From Phocaeicola_A sp964432715 (GTDB lineage: Bacteria > Bacteroidota > Bacteroidia > Bacteroidales > Bacteroidaceae): a stretch of DNA of 38,224 bases. The translations under genes and the position numbers were made by a program. The DNA is taken from assembly GCA_964432715.1 (NCBI GenBank), contig CAYSOW010000007.1, positions 1-38,224 of the forward strand. The letters are read 5' to 3'. Positions 8,190-16,782 of the stretch are shown piece after piece (positions within the stretch are counted from its first letter, which is position 1; each line of letters opens with the position of its first letter). The notes under the pieces are model-generated. The model did no database searches and was not told the origin of the DNA. It saw only the letters and a program-made list of their open reading frames with translations.

Positions 8190-10652
8190 TTATCTCAGTT
8201 TTGCATCCAGTTTGTTTTGCAAGTTTGCAATCAACTTCTGCATAATCTTCTCAATCTGTTTCTCGTTGAGCGTCTGGTTCTCGTCCTGCAACACGAAGCT
8301 AACTGCGTAGCTCTTCTTGCCAGGCTCCAGGTTCTTACCCTCGTACACATCAAACAACTCTACGCTCTTCAACAGTTTGCGTTCAGTCTCGTAAGCAATC
8401 TTCTCAATCTCCACGAACTGCACCTTCTTGTCAATCAGCAATGCCAGGTCACGGTGTACAGCGGGGAATTTAGAGATCTCCTTGTAGCTTACCTTCACAC
8501 CCTTCACCGCCTTCATCAGTTGGTTCCAGTTGATGTCTGCGTAGTAAACCTCGTTGTCGATATCCATCGCCTTCAGAATCTTCTTCGTTACCACACCGAT
8601 GGTAGCCAACGTCTTGCCGCCTCTCGTCTGAATGTTCAGCGCAGTAGCAAACAAATCGTTGCTCATAGTCTCGATGACTACACTGCCCATGCTCAAGCCC
8701 AAACGACGGAAGATATTGAAGACATAAGCCTTCAGCTCGTAGATAGAGCTATTCTCCTCCGGATGTGCCCAAGAGTTGGAAACACGTTTACCGGTCACCC
8801 AAAGGCCCAAGTGGTAATCCTCAGAGTAAGCCGCCAACGTCTTCTCCGGGTTTTTCTTCTCAGCGTTGAAGTAGTAGCAGTTGCCATACTCAAAGAACTT
8901 CAAGTCGGCATACTTACGGTTGGCATTACGTACGATGCTCTCCAAGCCGCCGAAAAGCAGTGTCTGACGCATACAGTTCAAATCGGTACTCAACGGGTTC
9001 ATCAGCATCACCAGGTTCTTAGCGGGGAAAGACTCCAATTCATCGTAATAAGCCGACTTCGTCAGAGAGTTGTTCAAGATTTCATTGAATCCGCAACCTA
9101 CCAGCTGCTCAGCCACCAGGTTCTGCATCTTCTGCGACTCGTCCGCCTCACCTTTGACTGTCAAGCTAGACTTCAAAGTGGTAGGAATCTCCACATTATT
9201 ATATCCATAGATACGCAAGATGTCTTCCACCACATCACACGGACGCTGCACATCCACACGGTAAGCGGGAACCACCAGCTGCAAGCCCTCTTCATTCTCA
9301 GAAGCAATCTTCATCTCCAGAGAAGTTACGATGCTCTTCACGGTCTCCTGCGGAATCACCTTACCAATCAAATCGTTCACCGCCTGATATTTCAAATCCA
9401 CTTTGAAATCCTCCAACGGCTGCGGATAGATATCCTTAATCTCCATAGAGATGGTACCGCCCGCCAGTTCCTTCACCAGCAAAGCAGCCTGCTTCAGGCA
9501 ATAGATTACGCTGTTCGGGTCGATGCCACGCTCGAAACGGAACGAAGCATCCGTGCTCAAGCCCTGACGACGAGCAGTCTTACGCACCCAAGTAGGATGG
9601 AAGTAAGCACTCTCCAAGAAGACATCCTTGGTCTGCTCCGTTGTACCTGACTCCAAGCCACCGAAGACACCGGCGATACACATCGGCTCCTCCGCGTTGC
9701 AAATCATCAAGTCGCGCTCGCTCAGCTTGTGCTCCACACCGTCCAAAGTAACGAACGGAGTACCCTCGGGCATCGTCTTCACCACCACCTTATTACCTTT
9801 AATCTTATCGGCATCAAAGCAGTGCAACGGCTGTCCGTAAGCGTGTACAATATAGTTGGTAATATCGACGATATTGTTGATAGGACGAAGGCCAATCAGG
9901 CGCAGTTTGTTCTGCAACCATTCAGGGCTCTCCTTCACTGTCACCCCTTTCACCGTAACGCCGGCATAACGGGGACAAGCCTCACTATTCTCTACCTCGA
10001 TATCAATATTCAAATCGTGATTCTCTACCGCGAAAGCCTCATCAGAAGGACGTTGCAAAGAAGTCTCCTTACCATTCTGCACCAAGTAAGCGTACAAGTC
10101 GCGCGCCACACCGTAGTGTGAGCAAGCGTCGGCACGGTTTGGAGTAATGTCCACCTCAATGACGTAATCGCTCTTAATCTGATAGTAATCCTTGGCCGGA
10201 GTACCTGGAACAGCATCCTGCGGAAGAACGATGATGCCGGCATGGTCGGTACCGATGCCAATCTCATCCTCGGCACAAATCATACCGACAGAGTCGATGC
10301 CACGCAGTTTGGACTTCTTGATGGTGAAGCACTCATCGCCATCATAGAGTTTTGTACCCAGCGTAGCCACCACCACTTTCTGTCCGGCAGCCACATTAGG
10401 CGCACCGCAAACAATCTGTACGGGGTCACCGCTACCTAAATTTACAGTCGTCACATGCATGTGGTCCGAATTGGGGTGCGGCTCGCAAGTCAGCACCTCA
10501 CCGATAACAATACCTTCCAGACCGCCTTTGATGGTCTGTACCTCCTCTACCGAGCCCACTTCCAAACCGATGGAAGTCAATGCTACAGCCACTTCATCCG
10601 GAGTCAGGTCAAAGCTAACGTATTCCTTCAGCCAATTATAAGAGATATTCAT
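8190..10652 (-). CDS. pheT: Phenylalanine--tRNA ligase beta subunit
   Basis: This 820-residue protein is the beta subunit of the alpha2-beta2 class II synthetase that charges tRNA-Phe. In order: the N-terminal MNISYNWLKEYV; an EMAP/OB-fold tRNA-binding domain (about 40-150, with PHPNSDHMHVTTVNLG and IVCGAPNVAAGQKV); the B3/B4 editing domain (about 210-380); the B5 domain (about 410-480); the catalytic-like core; and the C-terminal ferredoxin-fold anticodon-binding domain starting near SKFPAVHRDLALLID. Length is normal. pheS is not adjacent, so the subunits are encoded separately here. Transcription probably starts just upstream, at the -7 element at 10691-10698, and continues into yebC. Confidence 0.97.
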   Translation of the reverse strand: MNISYNWLKEYVSFDLTPDEVAVALTSIGLEVGSVEEVQTIKGGLEGIVIGEVLTCEPHPNSDHMHVTTVNLGSGDPVQIVCGAPNVAAGQKVVVATLGTKLYDGDECFTIKKSKLRGIDSVGMICAEDEIGIGTDHAGIIVLPQDAVPGTPAKDYYQIKSDYVIEVDITPNRADACSHYGVARDLYAYLVQNGKETSLQRPSDEAFAVENHDLNIDIEVENSEACPRYAGVTVKGVTVKESPEWLQNKLRLIGLRPINNIVDITNYIVHAYGQPLHCFDADKIKGNKVVVKTMPEGTPFVTLDGVEHKLSERDLMICNAEEPMCIAGVFGGLESGTTEQTKDVFLESAYFHPTWVRKTARRQGLSTDASFRFERGIDPNSVIYCLKQAALLVKELAGGTISMEIKDIYPQPLEDFKVDLKYQAVNDLIGKVIPQETVKSIVTSLEMKIASENEEGLQLVVPAYRVDVQRPCDVVEDILRIYGYNNVEIPTTLKSSLTVKGEADESQKMQNLVAEQLVGCGFNEILNNSLTKSAYYDELESFPAKNLVMLMNPLSTDLNCMRQTLLFGGLESIVRNANRKYADLKFFEYGNCYYFNAEKKNPEKTLAAYSEDYHLGLWVTGKRVSNSWAHPEENSSIYELKAYVFNIFRRLGLSMGSVVIETMSNDLFATALNIQTRGGKTLATIGVVTKKILKAMDIDNEVYYADINWNQLMKAVKGVKVSYKEISKFPAVHRDLALLIDKKVQFVEIEKIAYETERKLLKSVELFDVYEGKNLEPGKKSYAVSFVLQDENQTLNEKQIEKIMQKLIANLQNKLDAKLR

Positions 10653-10690
10653 ATTATAATCTGTTTTATATATTTCATTTTAAAGTCGCG

Positions 10691-10698
10691 CAAAGTTA
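10691..10698 (-). promoter_or_regulatory. Probable pheT promoter (-7 element)
   Basis: The minus strand reads TAACTTTG, a perfect TAnnTTTG, 38 bp upstream of the pheT ATG. The -33 element is not clear. Confidence 0.5.
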
Positions 10699-10752
10699 CA
10701 AAGTTTTTTGGCACAACTGCAATAATCCTCTAATTTTTCTACAATCAACCCC

Positions 10753-12300
10753 TTAGTATGGAAGGCCATCCGCTCCGGCAGGAGGGAAAGGCATGCCTTC
10801 GGGAGGCATTGCAGGGGGTGCATCCTGGGCAGTCGGCATAGCAGCTCCCGAGTTCATACGCGAGCCAATCAAGCCCTCGGCAGACGACTGGCGGACCATC
10901 TCATCATCGGGGTTCTGGAAGCGTGCAAACTCACCTTTGAATCGCAGTTTCACATCGCCCACGGCACCGTTACGGTGCTTGGCAATGATAATCTCCGCCA
11001 TGCCGTGCATATCATTTCCCTTCTCGTCTGTATAGAGTTTATAGTACTCCGGACGGTGGATAAAGCAAACCATATCGGCATCCTGCTCAATGGCACCCGA
11101 CTCACGCAAGTCACTCAACTGCGGACGTTTACCTTCGTATCCCTCACGACCCTCGACACCACGGTTCAACTGACTCAGGGCGATGATAGGAATGTTCAGC
11201 TCTTTGGCCAATCCCTTCAACGAACGAGAGATGGTGCTGACCTCCTCCTGACGGCTGCCGTAAGACATACCACTGGCATTCATCAACTGGAGGTAGTCGA
11301 TGATAATCATCTTCACTCCATGCTCACGCACCAGTCGGCGCGCTTTGGTTCGAAGTTCGAAGACGGAGAGCGAAGGGGTATCGTCCACATAGAGCGGAGC
11401 ATCGTACAAATCACGAATCTTATAGTCGAGCTGGGCCCACTCATGCGGAGCCAGCTGACCACTCTTAATCTTCTCACCGGTAATCTCGCACACATTGACA
11501 ATCAGACGGTTGACCAGCTGCACATTACTCATCTCAAGAGAGAAGAGAGCCACAGGTACTTTATTGTCCACCGCCATATTCTTCGCCATAGAGAGCACAA
11601 AGGCAGTCTTACCCATGGCAGGACGAGCCGCAATAATTACCAAGTCGGAGTTCTGCCAACCGGAAGTCATCTTGTCGAGACCCCCGAAGCCGCTGGCCAA
11701 GCCACTCAAACCGTCGGTACGAGCCGCCGCCTTCTGCAGCAAGTCGTAAGCCTCCTTGATGACCGGATTGATCTGCGTGTAGTCCTTCTTCATGTTCTGC
11801 TGAGAGATCTCGAAGAGCTGACCTTCAGCCTCCTGCATCAAATCGTCCACATCCAGTGTTTCATCGAAAGCCTTCGTCTGAATGTTGCTGGTGAAGGTAA
11901 TCAACTCGCGCGCCAAGTGTTTCTGCGCAATGATACGCGCATGATACTCGATGTGTGCGGAAGAAGCCACCATACCACTCAATTGGGTGATATAGAAGGG
12001 ACCGCCTGCATCCTCCAGGTCGTCGGTTCTCTTCAGCTGCTCGGTGACTGTCAAGATATCCACCGGCTGCTGTTGCATGGCCAAGGTACTGATGGCCTTA
12101 TATATTAATTGGTGACGATGTTCGTAGAACGATTCGGGACGCAGAATTTCGCTTACCTGCGAGTAGGCATCGCCCTCCACCATCAAGGCACCCAATACCG
12201 CTTTTTCGATATCTGTTGCCTGGGGTTGCAAATGCTCTAAATCGCCGACTACTTGGGGCTTAGCTGCGCTTCTTGTTTGTCTTCTTCTTGGTTCTGCCAT
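10753..12300 (-). CDS. dnaB: Replicative DNA helicase DnaB
   Basis: This 515-residue hexameric fork helicase unwinds DNA on the lagging strand and interacts with primase. The N-terminal DnaB domain (about 28-130) starts with EKAVLGALMVEGDAYSQV. A linker helix follows, then a RecA-like ATPase with Walker A ARPAMGKTAF (225-234, Lys231), LFSLEMS, the MIIIDYLQLM Walker B region, SQLNRGVEGR and the arginine-finger region near the C-terminus. No intein interrupts the P-loop. The C-terminal tail of about 40 residues is rich in Pro, Ala and Met and looks disordered. A basic N-terminal tail precedes the fold. The gene has its own -7 element and precedes pheT on the same strand. Confidence 0.97.
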   Translation of the reverse strand: MAEPRRRQTRSAAKPQVVGDLEHLQPQATDIEKAVLGALMVEGDAYSQVSEILRPESFYEHRHQLIYKAISTLAMQQQPVDILTVTEQLKRTDDLEDAGGPFYITQLSGMVASSAHIEYHARIIAQKHLARELITFTSNIQTKAFDETLDVDDLMQEAEGQLFEISQQNMKKDYTQINPVIKEAYDLLQKAAARTDGLSGLASGFGGLDKMTSGWQNSDLVIIAARPAMGKTAFVLSMAKNMAVDNKVPVALFSLEMSNVQLVNRLIVNVCEITGEKIKSGQLAPHEWAQLDYKIRDLYDAPLYVDDTPSLSVFELRTKARRLVREHGVKMIIIDYLQLMNASGMSYGSRQEEVSTISRSLKGLAKELNIPIIALSQLNRGVEGREGYEGKRPQLSDLRESGAIEQDADMVCFIHRPEYYKLYTDEKGNDMHGMAEIIIAKHRNGAVGDVKLRFKGEFARFQNPDDEMVRQSSAEGLIGSRMNSGAAMPTAQDAPPAMPPEGMPFPPAGADGLPY

Positions 12301-12336
12301 GAGTAAAAAATGTATTAAAGAATCAGATTTGGGTCA

Positions 12337-12344
12337 CAAAGGTA
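12337..12344 (-). promoter_or_regulatory. Probable dnaB promoter (-7 element)
   Basis: The minus strand reads TACCTTTG, 36 bp upstream of the dnaB ATG. A TTTG lies further upstream at a non-ideal 25 bp spacing (complement of 12370-12373). Confidence 0.5.
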
Positions 12345-12400
12345 ATTAAATTCCCGCAATTTTTTCTCGCAAAGCGTGCTAATTTTTCATAGATAATTTC

Positions 12401-12408
12401 TATATTTG
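12401..12408 (+). promoter_or_regulatory. Probable ispE promoter (-7 element)
   Basis: TATATTTG matches TAnnTTTG 26 bp before the ispE ATG. It is divergent from the dnaB promoter in the same 134-bp gap. No clear -33 TTTG is seen. Confidence 0.5.
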
Positions 12409-12434
12409 AAGTCCATTATCAAACGAACCAATTT

Positions 12435-13259
12435 ATGATACTATTTCCTAACGCTAAAATCAATTTAGGACTCAATATTACAGAGAAACGTTCCGACGGC
12501 TACCACAACCTGGAGACCGTCTTTTACCCAATTCCTTTGGAAGATGTGCTGGAGGTGGTCCCCGCCAAAGACCCCAAGGTGGATTGCCAACTGACGTGCA
12601 GCGGTATTCCGGTGGAAGGCGATCCGGAGAAGAATCTAGTGGTGAAAGCCTACCGGTTATTGCAAAAGAAATATGAACTTCCTCCTATTGAAATATATTT
12701 ACGAAAGCAGATTCCTTCGGGAGCCGGCATGGGCGGTGGTTCCTCGGATGCCACTTTTATGCTCAAACTGTTAAATGACCGGTTTCACCTGCAAATGACG
12801 ACAGTGGAGATAGAGACGTATGCATCGACTTTGGGTGCCGACTGCGCCTTCTTCGTGCGTAACGAGCCGGTCTTTGCCGAAGGCATCGGAAACATCTTCT
12901 CCCCCATCCATCTCTCGCTGAAAGGATACACATTGGTGGTTGTAAAACCGGACATCTTTGTCTCCACCAAAGAGGCTTTTGCCTTGGTGATTCCACGCAA
13001 GCCAAAAATCTCTATCCAAGAGTTGATTCAGGCACCTGTGAGCGAATGGAAAGAGACGCTGAAGAATGACTTCGAAGAGAGCGTGTTCCGTCAATTCCCC
13101 GCCATTGAAGAGATTAAGCAACAACTGTATGAAGCAGGGGCGGTCTATGCTTCCATGTCGGGCTCCGGTTCCTCCGTTTACGGACTCTTTAAGGAGGCTC
13201 CGGAAGAGACTCTGAAGGAGCAATTCGCGGGTAGTTTCTATCAGCCGATGAAATTGTAA
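12435..13259 (+). CDS. ispE: 4-diphosphocytidyl-2-C-methyl-D-erythritol kinase
   Basis: This 274-residue GHMP kinase carries out the ATP-dependent 2-phosphorylation step of the MEP (non-mevalonate) pathway to isoprenoids. The glycine-rich ATP loop PSGAGMGGGSSDAT is at 94-107. Lys8 and Asp137 (in GADCAFF) correspond to the catalytic Lys/Asp pair of E. coli IspE. The C-terminal GHMP motif is MSGSGSSVYGLF. The N-terminus FPNAKINLGLNITEKRSDGYH is classical. Length is normal. The gene is divergent from dnaB and alone on its strand; no clear T-tailed terminator is seen in the 35 bp before the convergent gene. Confidence 0.97.
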   Translation: MILFPNAKINLGLNITEKRSDGYHNLETVFYPIPLEDVLEVVPAKDPKVDCQLTCSGIPVEGDPEKNLVVKAYRLLQKKYELPPIEIYLRKQIPSGAGMGGGSSDATFMLKLLNDRFHLQMTTVEIETYASTLGADCAFFVRNEPVFAEGIGNIFSPIHLSLKGYTLVVVKPDIFVSTKEAFALVIPRKPKISIQELIQAPVSEWKETLKNDFEESVFRQFPAIEEIKQQLYEAGAVYASMSGSGSSVYGLFKEAPEETLKEQFAGSFYQPMKL

Positions 13260-13294
13260 GTTTGCATTGAGATACCCCTCGGGCGAGGCACCGG

Positions 13295-13702
13295 CTACAG
13301 CAAGAAGCCGTAACCGTAGCCCGAGCGTGTCACGATGTGTGAGCCATAGGGAGCAATGGATTTCCGAAGACGGGTGATGTTTACATCGATGGTACGGTCA
13401 AGCACCACCACGTCTGGCGACCATACCTGAGTGAGAATCTCCTCGCGCGAAAGAATGTGTCCGCGCTTCATCAGCAAGAACGCAAGGATTTCAAACTCCT
13501 TTCGGCGCAGTTTCACCTCGCGACCGTCCACATAACAACGTTTGGAACGCTGATCCAGCAACAAGCCAAAGTCGGCCAACGTACGTTCCGACGGGTCCTT
13601 AGGATTTGGAGCAAAATCCACGGCAATTCCCTCCCCTTCCAGCACAGCATGCAATGTCTCCGCATGCGTTGCATTCTTCTCTACAACAATGAGCTTTTCC
13701 AT
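13295..13702 (-). CDS. OmpR/PhoB-type winged-helix protein with vestigial receiver
   Basis: This 135-residue protein has an intact OmpR/PhoB effector domain (about 42-135). The segment LRRKEFEILAFLLMKRGHILSREEIL leads to the recognition helix DRTIDVNITRLRKSI, and the wing ends in TRSGYGYGFLL. The N-terminus (MEKLIVVEKNATHAETLHAVLEGEGIAVDFAPN, first 20 and next 13 residues) looks like the first strand, helix and second strand of a receiver. Roughly 85 residues that would normally follow, including the phosphoacceptor aspartate, are absent, and the frame passes straight into the DNA-binding linker. It therefore cannot be controlled by ordinary phosphorylation. No histidine kinase is adjacent. 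It lies 77 bp downstream of an exonuclease gene. Confidence 0.85.
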   Translation of the reverse strand: MEKLIVVEKNATHAETLHAVLEGEGIAVDFAPNPKDPSERTLADFGLLLDQRSKRCYVDGREVKLRRKEFEILAFLLMKRGHILSREEILTQVWSPDVVVLDRTIDVNITRLRKSIAPYGSHIVTRSGYGYGFLL

Positions 13703-13779
13703 TTCTATCTGTTTTTACAACGTTCGTTTTGTTATAAAAACATGAAATCGAGGAAAAAGTTCAATGCAACGGCCGAACT

Positions 13780-14268
13780 TCAGAGAATGGCCAGTGCAAT
13801 GGCTGCGCAAGCCTCAGCATCAGCCAATGCGTGGTGATGATTTTTCAGGTTGAAGCCGCAGCGCTCGGCAATGATGTCCAGATTGTGATGACCTCCCTTC
13901 CACACCTTGCGCGACTGTTGCAACGTACAGTAGAAAGGATAATCCGGATAGTCCATCTGATAGACACGAAAAACCGCCTTCAGGCAGGTTTCATCGAAGG
14001 CCTTGTTGTGCGCCACCAACGGCAGTCCTTCAATCTTGGGTGCTATCTGCTTCCACACCTCCGGAAAGAGCGGAGCCTCCGCCGTATCCACCGCCGTCAT
14101 GCCGTGCACATTAATACAAGCCTGCATATAATACTCCGGCACCGGCTTAATCAACGAGTAGAACTCGTCCACCTTCACCCCGTTCCGATAGATAACTACC
14201 CCCACGGAACAGACACTCGACCGCTCAAAGTTGGCGGTCTCAAAATCGATAGCAGCAAAATCTTTCAT
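13780..14268 (-). CDS. DEDDh-type 3'-5' exonuclease (DnaQ-like)
   Basis: This 162-residue protein has one RNase H-fold exonuclease domain of the DnaQ/epsilon class. Exo I DFET supplies Asp8 and Glu10. Exo II includes HNKAFDETCL, and Exo III is HHALAD with His145 and Asp150. All four acidic residues and the histidine are in place, so it should be a two-metal 3'-5' exonuclease on DNA or RNA. The frame extends 40 codons upstream, but MKDFAAIDFET at 14268 is the family start, and the extension overlaps the preceding gene. It has no polymerase or BRCT/UvrC fusion. It starts 34 bp after the 348-residue unknown protein, suggesting co-transcription. Confidence 0.93.
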   Translation of the reverse strand: MKDFAAIDFETANFERSSVCSVGVVIYRNGVKVDEFYSLIKPVPEYYMQACINVHGMTAVDTAEAPLFPEVWKQIAPKIEGLPLVAHNKAFDETCLKAVFRVYQMDYPDYPFYCTLQQSRKVWKGGHHNLDIIAERCGFNLKNHHHALADAEACAAIALAIL

Positions 14269-14302
14269 TGTCGTTTCTACTTGTGTTTCGTCCAAAATTT
14301 GC

Positions 14303-15349
14303 CTAAGATTGAGATTGCTTCCATTGCTCCTCATCGAAAGCCTCATCCAATTTCCGTTCTTGCTCATACATATCGTAGATGTACTCATCCTGAGAGTCAG
14401 TCAGATAGATATGATACAACGAGCAGTCGAACACCCGTTCCTTGGGAAAGAACTGTCGAAGGGGTGGACACTTCACGCTCAACTCCTCAATATGCTCGGG
14501 TTCGCCATTAAAAATGAAGGTAATGTGATGTGTTCTCGACATACGCTCCACCCAATCAAAGAAGTAGCGCAGGCGCTTCTGATGCTCAGCGAGTTCTATC
14601 TTCTCGTAGAAACGTCGGGAAGTAAATCCTACAGAAATCACCCGATATGATTCCAGCGACTTCAGTTTTTTCTCAAACTGGCTCCAATCACCGTAACTAA
14701 TCTCACACATCATAAACTCCATCCATTCGCTCTCAACCACATTCTTGTGACCACTACAATAGAAAGGAACCAGTGCCCGATGGGTCAGCCGATAGCTTAT
14801 ACAAGTGGGGCCACTGACCAGAATCGGTTCGGTAAACGAGACCTCCTCCTGAGTCTGATGCTTCAGTCCCCAATAGAAGAGATGAACGAATTGTTCCTTA
14901 AGTTCCCCGTAAAGATGTGCTTTATCAAATTCCGACCACCAAGGGAAGAATGATATTTCATCCGCAAAAGCATACGCTTCATCGTCTTTATCCAACTCCT
15001 CCAACTTAGCGTGACAGGTGCCCAGAAGCGATTCACCAAAGTCGAGGAGACATTTCCAACGAGGATGACAATCGACACGAATGATTACCGTGTAAAAGCG
15101 CGTAGGTGACGGACAAATGAGGTCCTGCTGAAAATGCATACTACGCACCTTGCGTCCGGATAAAAGATTTCTTTTTTCAAAAGCGTAGAAGGAAAGATGC
15201 TCATCGTATACACACACATCCAACTGTGATTTCACAAAGACACTCTCAGCCAAGCGAATGTCCAGCGTCAGGGTTTTGTCGTAATCAAAAAACTCCCCCT
15301 CTTCCGCTTCACGGAAGTCATGTTTAGCAATGATTCTATGGTTTCTCAT
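14303..15349 (-). CDS. Hypothetical protein, 348 residues
   Basis: I do not recognise this protein. I start it at MRNHRIIAKHDFREAEEGEF (15349), 27 codons inside the longest frame, because a near-consensus promoter lies at 15377-15408 inside the longer extension. It has no signal peptide or membrane helix. It is rich in aromatic residues (FFPWWSEF, LFYWGLK) and seems alternating alpha/beta. The central part has VSGPTCISYRLTHRALVPFYCSGH, and the C-terminus is strongly acidic (EQERKLDEAFDEEQW). There is no P-loop or obvious catalytic motif. It lies 34 bp upstream of a DEDDh exonuclease gene and is probably co-transcribed with it, which is the only functional hint. Confidence 0.8.
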   Translation of the reverse strand: MRNHRIIAKHDFREAEEGEFFDYDKTLTLDIRLAESVFVKSQLDVCVYDEHLSFYAFEKRNLLSGRKVRSMHFQQDLICPSPTRFYTVIIRVDCHPRWKCLLDFGESLLGTCHAKLEELDKDDEAYAFADEISFFPWWSEFDKAHLYGELKEQFVHLFYWGLKHQTQEEVSFTEPILVSGPTCISYRLTHRALVPFYCSGHKNVVESEWMEFMMCEISYGDWSQFEKKLKSLESYRVISVGFTSRRFYEKIELAEHQKRLRYFFDWVERMSRTHHITFIFNGEPEHIEELSVKCPPLRQFFPKERVFDCSLYHIYLTDSQDEYIYDMYEQERKLDEAFDEEQWKQSQS

Positions 15350-15376
15350 ACACGTATACTTTTTAAAGTGGAACGA

Positions 15377-15408
15377 TAAAGGTAGATAAATCTTTGTGTT
15401 CCACCAAA
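15377..15408 (-). promoter_or_regulatory. Promoter of the hypothetical-exonuclease operon
   Basis: On the minus strand TTTG (complement of 15405-15408) is followed after 20 bp by TACCTTTA (15377-15384), which matches 7 of the 8 bases in TAnnTTTG counting the free positions. It is 27 bp upstream of the chosen ATG. Confidence 0.6.
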
Positions 15409-15635
15409 TATTCAGCATCATATTTTGCAAAAAATTTAGCGACTCCCCGACCTCACGTCGAAGAATCGCTACAACACAAACACAAAATAAAACACGACAA
15501 AACTACTATGCTAATTGTATGCTCTTGCAACCTTCGAAGCGCATCTTCTCAGGCTGTTTACATAGAGTTAAACGGTTTACGAGCGTGTTTGTTCATCGTA
15601 GCTTCCTCTTTTTATGCAAAAGTTGATGCAAAAGC
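15409..15635. other. Intergenic stretch without a recognised gene
   Basis: The gap between galE and the hypothetical gene is 377 bp (15350-15726). Apart from the promoter on its right-hand side and the hairpin at 15636-15667, I see nothing convincing. Two overlapping plus-strand frames of 76 and 90 codons occur but have no coding character. A short tandem-like TGCAAAAG pair occurs near 15616-15634. Confidence 0.5.
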
Positions 15636-15667
15636 GTCACAGCGGAGTCATTACCCTCTGCTGTGAC
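15636..15667 (-). terminator. Hairpin downstream of galE, probable terminator
   Basis: GTCACAGCGGAG (15636-15647) pairs with CTCTGCTGTGAC (15656-15667) through 12 bp with one G-T wobble. On the minus strand it is followed by GCTTTTGC, a weak T tract, about 60 bp after the galE stop. Confidence 0.6.
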
Positions 15668-15726
15668 ACCCTTATTTCATTGCAGTTCGTGCTTATTCCA
15701 ATTTGCACTTATCCGCAAGCGAGCAC

Positions 15727-16761
15727 TTACTGCACACCGTTCTCACGCAACTTCAGCTGCCAGTTCCAGGCAGAGCGCAATGTATCCTCGATGCTCGTCT
15801 CCGCTTTCCAGCCCAACTCGTTGTTTGCTTTATCCGGATTTGCCCAAACCTGCTCAATATCTCCGGCACGACGACCGACAATCTGATAGTTCAACTTCAC
15901 TCCGGTAGCGCGCTCAAAGGCATGAATCAGTTCCAATACAGAGAGGCCACGACCGGTACCAATATTGAACACCTCTACACTCTCCTTCTGCTTGTTCTCC
16001 AACATCCGTCGGATAGCCACCACATGCGCCTTAGCCAAATCCACCACGTTGATATAGTCACGGATGCAAGAGCCGTCGGGCGTGTTATAGTCATCACCGA
16101 AGACACTCAACTTCTCACGAATACCGATGGCCGTCTGCGTCAAGAACGGAATCAAGTTCATCGGCACACCGTTCGGCAACTCACCAATCAAAGCCGTAGG
16201 ATGGGCACCAATCGGGTTGAAATAGCGCAACAGAATGGCATCAATCGGAGCGCCCGACTTCACCGTATCACGGATAATTTCCTCGTTAATCTGCTTTGTG
16301 TTACCATAAGGACTCTCAGCTGCCTTGATAGGAGCCGCTTCCGTCACCGGCAAAACATCCGGCTGTCCGTAGACCGTACATGAAGAAGAGAATACAATAT
16401 GCTTCACACCATGCTTCGGCATCAACTCCAACAGATTGATGAGCGAACCCAGGTTGTTGCGATAATAGAGCAACGGTTTTTGCACTGACTCGCCCACCGC
16501 CTTACTGGCTGCAAAGTGAATGATAGCACGGATACCCGCATACTTTTCGAACAAACGATTCATTCCTTCGTAATCCAAGCAATCCAACTTCTCGAAAGCC
16601 GGACGGATGCCTGTAATCTTCTCAATAGAATCGACCACATCTGCCTTAGAGTTCGACAGATTGTCGACAATCACCACTTCAAAACCGCTGTTCTGCAGTT
16701 CCACTACCGTATGCGAACCGATAAAACCGGTACCACCGGTCACCAATATTTTTTCTTTCAT
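15727..16761 (-). CDS. galE: UDP-glucose 4-epimerase
   Basis: This 344-residue extended short-chain dehydrogenase interconverts UDP-glucose and UDP-galactose in the cytosol, feeding the Leloir pathway and surface glycan synthesis. The NAD-binding GGTGFIGSH is at 9-17 and VDNLSNS at 32-38. The catalytic residues are Ser126 or Ser127 (in FSSSCTVYG) and the Tyr152-xxx-Lys156 pair in SPYGNTK. The substrate-binding RYFNPIGAH and the C-terminal ANPDKANNELGWKAE are typical. Length is normal. It starts 21 bp after the nucleotidyltransferase gene on the same strand, so the two form a sugar-nucleotide operon. A hairpin lies downstream. Confidence 0.97.
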   Translation of the reverse strand: MKEKILVTGGTGFIGSHTVVELQNSGFEVVIVDNLSNSKADVVDSIEKITGIRPAFEKLDCLDYEGMNRLFEKYAGIRAIIHFAASKAVGESVQKPLLYYRNNLGSLINLLELMPKHGVKHIVFSSSCTVYGQPDVLPVTEAAPIKAAESPYGNTKQINEEIIRDTVKSGAPIDAILLRYFNPIGAHPTALIGELPNGVPMNLIPFLTQTAIGIREKLSVFGDDYNTPDGSCIRDYINVVDLAKAHVVAIRRMLENKQKESVEVFNIGTGRGLSVLELIHAFERATGVKLNYQIVGRRAGDIEQVWANPDKANNELGWKAETSIEDTLRSAWNWQLKLRENGVQ

Positions 16762-16782
16762 GCGCTATATAATAATGAGTAT

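Noticed and set aside
8133..9650. A 505-codon plus-strand ORF opposite pheT
   Set aside because: It is the antisense frame of a clear pheT. Its repetitive His/Leu/Gln-rich composition is typical of shadow frames.
13264..13295. Terminator after ispE from the CCTC/GAGG inverted repeat
   Set aside because: The stem is only about four base pairs and no T run follows on either strand.
15394..15666. Plus-strand ORFs of 90 and 76 codons between the hypothetical gene and galE
   Set aside because: They overlap each other in different frames, have irregular composition and no ribosome site, and run into the galE-side hairpin.
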